Shown: piece after piece, positions 7,107 through 15,300 of the stretch
Numbering within the stretch: the first letter of the stretch is position 1
Layout of the letters: every line of letters begins with the position of its first letter
Assembly: GCA_050181835.1 (NCBI GenBank)
Contig: JBFXCU010000025.1
Coordinates: 1-27,632, forward strand
DNA length: 27,632 bases
Direction: 5' to 3'
DNA from: CAILZL01 sp050181835
Lineage (GTDB): Bacteria > Pseudomonadota > Gammaproteobacteria > Steroidobacterales > Steroidobacteraceae
The notes under the pieces: generated by a model
What the model saw: the letters and a program-made list of their open reading frames with translations, nothing else
What the model was told of the DNA's origin: nothing
Database searches by the model: none
Position numbers and translations under genes: made by a program

Positions 7107-7157
7107 GATTAGTCTAGTTCTTTCGGTAGGCCGAAGCAAGAATCCGCAATACGCAGG

Positions 7158-8096
7158 CTACAAATGCTTAGCCAACTCCGGCAGTACGGTAAACAGATCG
7201 CCGACCAAGCCAATATCAGCTACATCGAAGATCGGCGCTTCGGCATCTTTGTTGATCGCGACAATGGTGCGCGCATCCTTGATGCCGGTGAGGTGCTGAA
7301 TCGCGCCTGAGATACCAATGGCAATGTACAAATCAGGCGCAATGATCTTGCCGGTTTGGCCCACTTGTAAATCATTGGCGGCATAACCGGCATCCACCGC
7401 AGCGCGTGATGCGCCTACACCTGCACCTAGTTGATCGGCTAGTTTATAGATGAGTTGAAAGTTTTCAGCACTGCCCAACGCACGACCACCAGCAACTACG
7501 CGTGCAGCGCTTTGCAGATCGGGGCGACCGGTGTGATCGGCAGCATGATCGACAAACCGGGTATGTATCGGCAGGGTTGCGGTTACTGAAACTGATTCAA
7601 TGCGGGCATTGCCAGTAGTCGCTACCGGCTGGAATGAGGCGACGCGTACTGTGGCGACTAACTTCTGATCACTGGCTGCATCCAGCGTCACAATGGCATT
7701 GCCTGCATAAATCGGACGCACAAAATGGTGACTGCTTTCAACTGCCATTACATCGCTGATTTGTCCCACGCCTAGCAGCGCCGCAATACGCGGCAGTAAA
7801 TCCTTGCCAAAGGTAGAGGAGGGTGCGAATACGTGGGTGTAAGCGGCGGCGAGTTCGACAATGGCTGCGGCGTGGGTTGAGGCAACGGCGTTAGCAAACA
7901 CCGCGTGTTCCAACTTCAGTACGCGTTTGACCTGCGCTAACTGCGCGGCTTGTGCGGCGACTTCGGTGGCGTTGTCGGATAACACCGCCACGTCAATTTC
8001 CGCATCGGTAATCTGCGCGGCGCAGGCGACTGTTTTATGCGTGCTGAGGTTGAGCTTGCCTTCAGCATGTTCAGCGATAACTAGAATGCGGTTCAT
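7158..8096 (-). CDS. etfA: Electron transfer flavoprotein, alpha subunit
   Basis: EtfA binds the redox-active FAD of the EtfAB heterodimer. The dimer takes electrons from acyl-CoA and other dehydrogenases and passes them to ETF-ubiquinone oxidoreductase. The 312-residue length is standard. The N-terminal Rossmann-like domain (1-~190) is followed by the FAD domain, with VVAGGR (200-205), GASRAAVDAG (228-237), QVGQTGK (244-250), GISGAIQH (261-268) and INKD (281-284) all in place. Its ATG overlaps the etfB stop as ATGA, the usual coupled etfB-etfA order. The stop is TAG at 7158. No convincing terminator follows before the antitoxin promoter. No ETF-QO gene is in the window. Confidence 0.96.
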   Translation of the reverse strand: MNRILVIAEHAEGKLNLSTHKTVACAAQITDAEIDVAVLSDNATEVAAQAAQLAQVKRVLKLEHAVFANAVASTHAAAIVELAAAYTHVFAPSSTFGKDLLPRIAALLGVGQISDVMAVESSHHFVRPIYAGNAIVTLDAASDQKLVATVRVASFQPVATTGNARIESVSVTATLPIHTRFVDHAADHTGRPDLQSAARVVAGGRALGSAENFQLIYKLADQLGAGVGASRAAVDAGYAANDLQVGQTGKIIAPDLYIAIGISGAIQHLTGIKDARTIVAINKDAEAPIFDVADIGLVGDLFTVLPELAKHL

Positions 8097-8845
8097 GACA
8101 ACACGCCTTTTTGTTTGAGAAGTTCAACCAGCTCTTCGACATTCTTTACCAACACGCCTTTTTGTCGTACTGGCGGCGGGCTGACACTGACCACTTTGAA
8201 TTGTTGAGCAGTGGCAATACCCAGTTCACTGAGCAGCAATACATCCAGCTGCTTTTTCTTGGCCTTCATGATTTCCGGCAACTTGACGTAGCGGGGTTCG
8301 TTGAGGCGTAGGTCAGTGGTGATTACGGCGGGTAAGTCTAGTTCCAGTGTTTCCAGACCATCGTCCACTTCACGGGTAACGCGGGCGATGTTGCCGTTGA
8401 TTTCCACTTTGGACGCAAAGCAGGCCTGAGGGCGATTCCACAGTGCCGCCAGCATCTGGCCGGTTTGTGCGTTGTCATCATCAATGGCCTGTTTGCCGGT
8501 GATGACCAGCAGGGGATTTTCCTGTTCCACCAGTTGCAAAAATGCCCGTGCGGCGGTAAGCGGTTCGACGCTGGTGTCAGATTGAATAAGTATGGCCCGG
8601 TCTGCGCCCATCGCCAGTCCGACGCGCAATTGTTGCTGGGCTTCAGTGGGGCCGATTGAGGCGACAATCACTTCACTGGCAATGCCGCGTTCTTTCAGGC
8701 GCAGGGCTTCTTCAAGTGCAATTTCGTCAAATGGGTTGATGCTCATTTTGACGCCATCGGTCATCACGCCGCTGCCGTCGGGTTTCACCCGTACTCGCAC
8801 GTTGTAGTCGACGACCCGTTTGATGCAAACCAGAATTTTGCTCAC
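8093..8845 (-). CDS. etfB: Electron transfer flavoprotein, beta subunit
   Basis: EtfB is the AMP-binding partner of EtfA. The 250-residue protein starts with SKILVCIKRVVDYNVRV and has the family segment MSINPFDEIALEEALRLKE (34-52). It also has the nucleotide-binding stretch GKQAIDDDNAQTGQ (117-130) and the EtfB signature TTDLRLNEPRYVKLPEIMKA near residue 190-210. The start is a GTG at 8845 with GGAG about nine bases upstream; no in-frame ATG is close. It is the first gene of the etfB-etfA operon, transcribed away from the glycine-zipper gene. The shared 239-base gap must hold both promoters. Confidence 0.96.
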   Translation of the reverse strand: MSKILVCIKRVVDYNVRVRVKPDGSGVMTDGVKMSINPFDEIALEEALRLKERGIASEVIVASIGPTEAQQQLRVGLAMGADRAILIQSDTSVEPLTAARAFLQLVEQENPLLVITGKQAIDDDNAQTGQMLAALWNRPQACFASKVEINGNIARVTREVDDGLETLELDLPAVITTDLRLNEPRYVKLPEIMKAKKKQLDVLLLSELGIATAQQFKVVSVSPPPVRQKGVLVKNVEELVELLKQKGVLS

Positions 8846-8977
8846 TCAATGCTCCAGTGCCAGCGTATGAATCGACCCCATGGGCGCACCGGCTTCAGTC
8901 AGGGGGCGCATTCTAGCGGCTCCGCAGCTCAGGCAGCAAACCCCTTTGGAATGTCTAAATGGCTGATCTATAAGCAG

Positions 8978-9010
8978 TGAATGGCTTTCTGAATGGCATT
9001 CAGGAATGGT
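8978..9010. promoter_or_regulatory. Three TGAATGGC-type repeats with an overlapping palindrome
   Basis: TGAATGGC occurs at 8978-8985 and 8990-8997, and GGAATGGT at 9003-9010, giving steps of 12 and 13 bases. The middle copy is part of the perfect palindrome CTGAAT-GGC-ATTCAG (8989-9003). Pairing continues outward to about 8986-9006 with one T:G mismatch. Tandem hexamer or octamer repeats about one helical turn apart are the usual layout of OmpR/PhoP-family binding sites. The block sits between the divergent etfB and glycine-zipper genes, upstream of the nearby PhoP-like regulator gene. That this regulator binds here is inference. Confidence 0.35.
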
Positions 9011-9084
9011 TCATGGGATAGGGCCTAGAGTGCTAACCAAGCTCAAATGAGCCGGTGTCCGAAAGTACAGTTGAGGAGACAATC

Positions 9085-9699
9085 ATGCATACCAAGCTTA
9101 AGTCCATTGCTCGCAGCACCGTTATCGGCCTGGGACTGGTGGCTGCGAGTGTTGCTTCTGCGCATCCCCCTGAGTGGTCTAACAGCCGCTGGAATCGCGA
9201 TTCTTATAATAGCCGCAACGCTTACCGCAGCACTTATCAAGTAGTGCGTGCGCCAGTGGTGCAGTATGACTACGCCCGCGTGGTCGACGTTGATCCCATT
9301 ATCCGGCGTGTGGCGGTGTCATCGCCACAGCGTGATTGCTGGTACGAAGACCGTGAAGTGGTGGTGCAGCGTAGTGCAACGCCAACCGTACTGGGCGCGA
9401 TTATCGGTGGCGTTATCGGCCACAACATCACCAACGGCTCGTCACGCGGTGTGGCCACGGTTGCCGGTGCGGTGCTCGGTGCCTCGGTGGGTAATGATGC
9501 CGCCGCTCGCAATGGGCGAGTACAAACTCAAACTGTGCAGCAGTGCGAAACACGCTATTCACGCGATTTTGACCAACGAATTGATGGCTATCGAGTGACG
9601 TATCGCTATGAAGGTCGTGAGTACAACACGGTAATGGCCTACGATCCCGGTAATCGCGTACAGGTGCGCGTGGGTGTTGATGTGGATGTGGTGCGATAA
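9085..9699 (+). CDS. Secreted glycine-zipper 2TM-domain envelope protein
   Basis: The 204-residue protein has a Sec signal peptide (about 1-26, cleavage after SVASA before HPPEW). An Arg/Tyr/Ser/Asn-rich region follows (27-60). A glycine zipper lies at about 102-140 (TVLGAIIGGVIGHNITNG, then GVATVAGAVLGASVGN), the Rick_17kDa_Anti-type motif that inserts as a hairpin into the outer membrane or envelope. Cys85 and Cys154 flank the zipper and could form a disulfide. There is no lipobox, so it is probably periplasmic or outer-membrane associated. GAGGAG lies 7-12 bases before the ATG at 9085, which rules out the longer GTG-initiated frame from 9055. The function is unknown; relatives are linked to envelope stress. 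It lies just upstream of the PepSY/two-component genes. Confidence 0.85.
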   Translation: MHTKLKSIARSTVIGLGLVAASVASAHPPEWSNSRWNRDSYNSRNAYRSTYQVVRAPVVQYDYARVVDVDPIIRRVAVSSPQRDCWYEDREVVVQRSATPTVLGAIIGGVIGHNITNGSSRGVATVAGAVLGASVGNDAAARNGRVQTQTVQQCETRYSRDFDQRIDGYRVTYRYEGREYNTVMAYDPGNRVQVRVGVDVDVVR

Positions 9700-9756
9700 C
9701 GATGGCGTGTAGCTCAGGCGGTCATTTGACCTTTACCTTGGTAGACTGACGCCGTT

Positions 9757-10068
9757 ATGGCAATCCCTATCAAAAGTTCAATGATCTCTTGTTACCTATG
9801 TATGTCGCTGGTGCTAAGCCTGAGCGCTCATGCACAGCGACCCGGTTCACCACCTGATATGCCACCAAGTCGAGCTGGGCATACCGAGAAAGTGGTTCCC
9901 CTGAATGATGTGGTGTCGATGGTGCAGGAGCGCTTTAACGCTACTGCGGTTAAAACCGATTCGGTGCTGCAATCAGGAGTATTAACGTATCGGATTCGCT
10001 TGCTGAGTGCGGATAGATCAAGAGTATGGACGGTGAATGTGGATGCTCGCACGGGTCAGATTAATTGA
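9757..10068 (+). CDS. Secreted PepSY-domain protein
   Basis: The 103-residue protein has a signal peptide of about 26 residues (hydrophobic MISCYLCMSLVLSLS, then AHA before QRPG). A Pro-rich linker and a PepSY domain (about 44-103) follow, ending YRIRLLSADRSRVWTVNVDA plus RTGQIN, the classic final strands of the fold. Small PepSY proteins commonly precede PhoPQ-like two-component genes in proteobacteria, where they may act as periplasmic inhibitors or sensors of peptides. The ATG at 9757 has no good ribosome site; an in-frame ATG at residue 9 (MISCY) is an alternative that would shorten the signal peptide. A small inverted repeat GGTC-ATTT-GACC (9720-9731) lies upstream. The response-regulator gene begins 52 bases after the stop. 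Confidence 0.87.
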   Translation: MAIPIKSSMISCYLCMSLVLSLSAHAQRPGSPPDMPPSRAGHTEKVVPLNDVVSMVQERFNATAVKTDSVLQSGVLTYRIRLLSADRSRVWTVNVDARTGQIN

Positions 10069-10120
10069 CGCTGCTTGCTCCAAGCTCAGACATTCCATTT
10101 AACGAGGCGGTGGGTTGCTT

Positions 10121-10804
10121 ATGCGCATTTTGATTGTTGAAGATGAAACCGCATTGCGAACGTCTCTGGTGACCCAATTTACTGGTGCAGGATTCAATGT
10201 GGATAGTGCAGCCGATGGAGAAGAAGGCTTGTACTTTGGACGTGAATACCCGCTGGATCTGGCGATTATTGATCTGGGCTTGCCTAGACTTTCCGGGTTG
10301 GAAGTGATCAAGATACTGCGCGCTGAGGCCAAAACCTATCCGATTTTGATTTTAACTGCGCGAGACCATTGGCAGGACAAGGTAGAGGGGTTGCAGTCGG
10401 GTGCTGATGACTATGTGGCCAAGCCATTTCATTTCCCTGAAGTGTTGGCGCGCGCCCAAGCCTTGTTGCGCCGCTCTGCGGGATGGGCGCAGGCGGTATT
10501 GCAGGCTGGCCCAATTGCACTGGATACCCGTACCCAGAAAGTTTCCGTCGATGGCAATCCGGTGGATCTGACCAGCTTTGAATACAAGGTGCTGGAACAT
10601 CTGATGCATCGCGCTGGAGAGGTGGTGTCAAAAACAGAATTGACAGAGCGTCTATATGCTCAGGACTTTGATCGTGACAGCAATACCATCGAGGTATTTA
10701 TTGGCCGCTTACGCCGTAAGCTTGACCCGGCTGAAAACTTTCGACCAATCGAAACCCTGCGTGGACGTGGCTATCGCTTTGCGCTGGAGCGAAAATCGGC
10801 ATAA
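10121..10804 (+). CDS. OmpR/PhoP-family response regulator
   Basis: This is a 227-residue DNA-binding response regulator. The receiver domain (1-~115) has the acidic pair E7/D8, phospho-acceptor D51 (AIIDLGLPRLSG), T79 and K101 (VAKPF), all intact. The C-terminal winged helix (about 127-223) ends with SNTIEVFIGRLRRKL and the ETLRGRGYRF wing. The DLGLP motif and the pairing with a PhoQ-like kinase make it PhoP-like. The ATG at 10121, with GGTGGG upstream, gives the canonical MRILIVEDE start; a TTG two codons earlier is less likely. It follows the PepSY gene closely. A hairpin with a T-tract after its stop may reduce transcription into the kinase gene. Confidence 0.94.
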   Translation: MRILIVEDETALRTSLVTQFTGAGFNVDSAADGEEGLYFGREYPLDLAIIDLGLPRLSGLEVIKILRAEAKTYPILILTARDHWQDKVEGLQSGADDYVAKPFHFPEVLARAQALLRRSAGWAQAVLQAGPIALDTRTQKVSVDGNPVDLTSFEYKVLEHLMHRAGEVVSKTELTERLYAQDFDRDSNTIEVFIGRLRRKLDPAENFRPIETLRGRGYRFALERKSA

Positions 10805-10885
10805 TTTTCCACTGCCTGATTTGTCCGTTGATAACACTAATAAGTTGGTGCTGACCCGTTGCTGAGCACGCAGCCTGCCTGCAAT

Positions 10886-10919
10886 AAACAGATCAATGGA
10901 TATGACCGGTCTGTTTTTT
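10886..10919 (+). terminator. Hairpin plus T-run between regulator and kinase genes
   Basis: AAACAGATC (10886-10894) pairs with GGTCTGTTT (10908-10916) over nine positions, one of them a T:G wobble, around a 13-base loop. The 3' arm runs straight into six T residues (10914-10919). This is a credible intrinsic terminator or attenuator, though AT-rich in the stem. It lies 82 bases after the regulator stop and 22 bases before the kinase ATG. Confidence 0.55.
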
Positions 10920-10930
10920 ATGCGTGACTA

Positions 10931-10936
10931 TATAAT
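10931..10936 (+). promoter_or_regulatory. TATAAT box immediately before the kinase ATG
   Basis: A perfect -10 hexamer ends five bases before the kinase ATG at 10942. A start site six to seven bases downstream would fall on or next to the A of ATG, giving a leaderless mRNA; no ribosome site is present. The -35 region at the right spacing (about 10907-10914) is poor. It sits directly after the terminator-like hairpin, so the kinase may have its own promoter. Confidence 0.35.
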
Positions 10937-10941
10937 CAGCC

Positions 10942-12312
10942 ATGTTCAATAATTCGCTCAGTACCCGCTTATTGATCACGGTCAGTTTATTGCTGGCGGT
11001 GTTTTTCGGCATCACCACTGTGGCGCTGGATAAATTGTTTCGTGACTCCAGTCGCCAAGCCATCAGTGGCCGTCTGGATATTCAAACCTTGGTACTGATG
11101 GCCGCCGCTGAAGAAAGAGATAACACTCTGGCGGTAGCTACAGCATTACTGGATAGCCGCTATTTGGGGCCGAATTCCGGCTTGTATGGCCAGATCAGCA
11201 CAACCGCTGGCGACGTATTCTGGCGTTCTCCATCCTTGCTGGGTGCGAAGCTGGATTTTATAACTGGTCTTAAACCCGCTGAACGCCAGTTCGGTGAACG
11301 CAGTATGTCTAATGGTACGCGAGTGTTGTCACTCAGTGTGGCACTAGATTGGCAATTCGCTGACGGTCACACGCAGAGTGTGGTGTATAGCGTTGCCGAG
11401 AGCATGGAGCAGTACTATCAGCAATTACAAAGCTTTCGGGTACGTCTGTTTGGCGGCTTTGCCGTGATGAGCGTGCTATTGATCGTAGCAATGGCGGTGT
11501 TGTTTCGCAGTGTGTTGCAGCCTTTACGGCGGATTGAGGTCGAGATAGAAGGGATTGAAGCGGGAGAGCTAACTGAGCTCGGCACTGGCTATCCGAGTGA
11601 GTTGATCGGTGTGACTGAAAATATGAATGCCCTGTTACGTAGTGAACGGGAACGGATGGGCCGTTATCGCGACACGTTGGGTAATCTTGCGCATAGTCTG
11701 AAAACGCCGTTGGCAGTGATTCGTAATTTATTATCGACTGCTGAATTTAGTAATCTGGATTCTGCGCGACAGATGGACGAGCAAGTGGTTCGTATGGATC
11801 AAATCGTCAGTTATCAATTGAAGCGTGCGGCGGCATCTGTGGGAATGTCGCTTGGCACTGCGCCGGTGCTGCTGAACGAAGTAGTAGGGCCGGTAATAAA
11901 CTCGCTGCAAAAAGTCTATTTTGATCGCCATATTGCCTGCGATACTGAGGTATCAGATGGCTGTGCCTTTTTGGGTGATAAAGGTGATTTGATGGAATTA
12001 GTGGGCAATCTATTGGACAACGCGTTCAAATACTGTCAACAACGTGTGCGAGTGGTTGTTAGTCCCTTACTCATCCCCGGCTCGCGACGCGATGGCATCA
12101 TGATTGTGGTGGAAGATGATGGTGTAGGGATTGCGCCTGAGAAGCGTCAACAGGCATTGGCACGTGGCACTCGTCTTGATGAGCGTCCTATCGGTCAAGG
12201 TATCGGCTTATCTGTGGTGCGTGAGTTGGTTGAGCTGTATCGGGGTAGTGTGGTGATTGATGATTCAACTCTTGGTGGCGCACGCATTACTGTGCGTTTG
12301 CTTGGCGCTTGA
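10942..12312 (+). CDS. PhoQ-like sensor histidine kinase
   Basis: This is a 456-residue inner-membrane kinase. TM1 is at about 8-29 and TM2 at about 169-189; the ~140-residue periplasmic sensor between them is not a domain I can name. A HAMP-like linker follows (190-240). The H-box NLAHSLKTPLAVIRN places the phospho-accepting histidine at H251, a close match to the PhoQ H-box. The ATPase domain has the N-box GNLLDNAFKY (355-364), G1 DDGVGI (392-397) and G2 GQGIGL (418-423). It probably phosphorylates the regulator encoded upstream. The gap of 137 bases to that gene, with a terminator-like hairpin and a TATAAT box, is unusual for such pairs. The stop overlaps the opening of the hrpA frame. Confidence 0.93.
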   Translation: MFNNSLSTRLLITVSLLLAVFFGITTVALDKLFRDSSRQAISGRLDIQTLVLMAAAEERDNTLAVATALLDSRYLGPNSGLYGQISTTAGDVFWRSPSLLGAKLDFITGLKPAERQFGERSMSNGTRVLSLSVALDWQFADGHTQSVVYSVAESMEQYYQQLQSFRVRLFGGFAVMSVLLIVAMAVLFRSVLQPLRRIEVEIEGIEAGELTELGTGYPSELIGVTENMNALLRSERERMGRYRDTLGNLAHSLKTPLAVIRNLLSTAEFSNLDSARQMDEQVVRMDQIVSYQLKRAAASVGMSLGTAPVLLNEVVGPVINSLQKVYFDRHIACDTEVSDGCAFLGDKGDLMELVGNLLDNAFKYCQQRVRVVVSPLLIPGSRRDGIMIVVEDDGVGIAPEKRQQALARGTRLDERPIGQGIGLSVVRELVELYRGSVVIDDSTLGGARITVRLLGA

Positions 12313-12314
12313 TA

Positions 12315-15300
12315 GTGTCTGAGCAGGATCTGGCGGCGCTACGCGCACGTATTGCGTTTACTCGTTTGACGGAACGGCCACGGTTTGACCGCGAGTGGCA
12401 GCGTTTGCATGCGCAGCACATTGCAAGGCGCGATATCAATGATGCGCTGAGCAAGCTCGCGCAACGTATTGATGCCAGCATGTCACAACTGGAAGCGTTG
12501 CGTGCTATGCCGCTTAAGCTTACCTACGATACTGGGCTGCCGATTAGCTCGCATCGCGATGAATTTCTAACGGCGCTGGCGCAGCACCAGATCATCATCT
12601 TGTGTGGCGCGACGGGCTCAGGCAAGAGCACCCAACTACCCAAGATGTGCATCGAAGCCGGGCGGGGTGTGTTTGGCTTGATCGGCCACACGCAGCCACG
12701 CCGTATCGCGGCACGCGCGTTGGCCACACGCGTCGCTATGGAGCTTGGTACGCAAGTTGGCGGCGGGGTCGGTTATCAAGTGCGATTTACCGACCGTACT
12801 GGACCCAACTGTCGCATCAAGTTGATGACTGACGGTATTTTGTTGCGTGAATTGGAAGCGGATCGCGATCTGCGCCGTTACGACACATTGATTCTTGATG
12901 AAGCGCATGAGCGTAGTCTCAATATTGATTTATTGCTGGGAGTGCTCCGTGAGTTGCTCAAACGTCGCCCTGATCTTAAATTGATCATTACCTCGGCAAC
13001 CATTGATCCACAAAAGTTTTCATTGTTTTTTGATGGTGCACCCATCATCGAGGTATCAGGTCGTAGCTACCCGGTAGAAGTACGCTATCGGCCGTTGATT
13101 TCAGATGACGAAGACTCTGCTGATCTATCGTTGCCGCAAGGCGTACTGGCGGCGGTTGAGGAGCTAGAGCATTCCTCACACGGTATGGGTGGCGACGTAT
13201 TGGTATTCCTGCCGGGCGAAAAACAGATTCGAGAAACGGCAAAAGTATTACAGGAAGCACGCTTGCGTGGCACCGAGGTGCTGCCTTTGTATGCGCGACT
13301 GTCGGTAGGCGAGCAAGAAAAAATTTTCGCTGATCATACTGGCCGTCGGATCGTGCTTGCCACCAACGTGGCGGAAACCTCGTTAACGGTGCCTGGTGTG
13401 CGCTTTGTGGTGGACTCTGGCCTGGCACGAATCAGTCGTTACAGCGTGCGCAACAAAGTACAGCGTCTACCGATTGAAAAAATTGCCCAGGCAAATGCTG
13501 ATCAGCGCAAAGGTCGATGTGGTCGCGTTGCTGAAGGTATCTGTATACGGTTATATGACGAGACAGATTTTACTACTCGTGATGAGTTTACAGCACCGGA
13601 AATTCTGCGGACTAATCTGGCAAGTGTGATTTTAAAACTGGCGATGATGGGGCTGCCAGACCCGCATGATTTTTCCTTTCTTGACCCACCCGAGCTAAAG
13701 TCCATCAACGATGGTTATCGGTTGTTGCAGGAACTTAAAGCGGTCGACGAGTCACGACGTATCACCAGCTTGGGCAAGCAGATTGCCAGTCTGCCGCTTG
13801 ATCCTCGCTTGGCGCGGATGCTGCTGGCAGCCAGTCATCTTCGTTGTTTATCGGAGATGCTGTTGATCGCTGCCTTCTTGTCGATTCAAGACCCGCGTGA
13901 GCGACCGCAGGAGGCGCAACAAAAAGCTGACCAGCATCACGCCAGTTACGCCGACGCACGGTCTGACTTCATGACGGTACTTGCTATGTGGAAGCGCTTT
14001 CAGGATAGCACCGAAATGTTATCTGGTAATCAATTGCGTAAGTGGTGCCGTGAGCAGTTTCTGTCATTCATCCGTATGCGTGAGTGGCAGGAGGTGCATA
14101 ACCAGTTACGTCAGTCGGTTGATGAGCTTGGCTTGCGTACCAATCAGGTGACAGCCAATTACGCAGACTTACATCAAGCCATATTGAGTGGTTTTCTCGG
14201 TGGTATCGGTGTACTGGAAGCCAATCGTGAATATCTCGGCGCGCGCAATACGCGCTTTGTAATCGCGCCCGGTACGCCGTTGGCAAGTAAGCCGCCTAAG
14301 TGGGTGGTGGCTGCCAGCTTGGTCGAAACGACGCGAATGTATGCGCGAATGGTGGCGGCCATTGAGCCGGAGTGGATTGAAGCGGCTGGCGAACACCTTG
14401 TTAAATCTACTTATAGTGAGCCACATTGGCAGGCACAGCGTGGCTTTGTTGCCGCTTTCGCCAGCACTGCATTGTATGGATTAAGTTTGTCATCTCAGCG
14501 TCGCATTAACTACGCCAGCGTCTCACCATTGGAAGCGCGGCAAATATTTGTACGTGCGGCACTGGTGGAAGGGCAGTCAGAAATTAAAGCGGAGTTTCTG
14601 ACACATAACCGCGCCTTATTGAAACAGGTAGAAGCAGTTGAAGCGCGTATTCGGCGTCGTGATGTATTGGTCGATGAACAGGCTCAGGTGGAGTTTTATT
14701 TGCGGCACTTGCCGGAACATATTCATTCCACCACAGCGCTGTTGGGCTGGTTGCGTGAGCAACGACTCACAGTGCAGAACCTGCGCATGACACTTGCTGA
14801 CTTGATGCGACGTGAATTGAGTGAGTTTGATCCGAGTCGGTACCCGGATGAGATGGAGTGTGGTGGCAATCGGTTGACACTACATTACAAGTTTGAGCCC
14901 ACTGAAGTAGATGATGGGATAACCCTGACGGTGCCGGAGCCATTACTAACAGCGTTGGACTATAGCCAGCTTAGTTGGTGTGTACCTGGCTGGCGCATGG
15001 AGAAGATAGTCGAAGTTTTGCGTGCGCTACCAAAGACAGTGCGTAAACAGTTTGTGCCAGTACCAAAATTTGCTGCGCAAGCCTTACAGGAAATTGATGC
15101 TCAAGCAGATCTATCAGACGGGTTAGTGCGCTGGATTGCGCAAACAAGCGGCGTACCATTCTCAGTTGAGGAATTGCATGCGCTGTCTATTCCTATGCAT
15201 CTCAATCCGTATTTACGAATTGAAGATATGCATGGCAGGGTTGTGTCGCAAGGTAGAGATTTGCGGCAGTTATTACGAGGCGCACATGCTGTTGCAACGC

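Noticed and set aside
9055..9084. Upstream GTG start adding ten residues to the glycine-zipper protein
   Set aside because: It would place charged residues before a normal signal peptide, and GAGGAG lies correctly before the ATG at 9085.
9726..9747. TTGACC and TAGACT as a promoter for the PepSY gene
   Set aside because: The two hexamers are only about ten bases apart, too close for a sigma-70 promoter.
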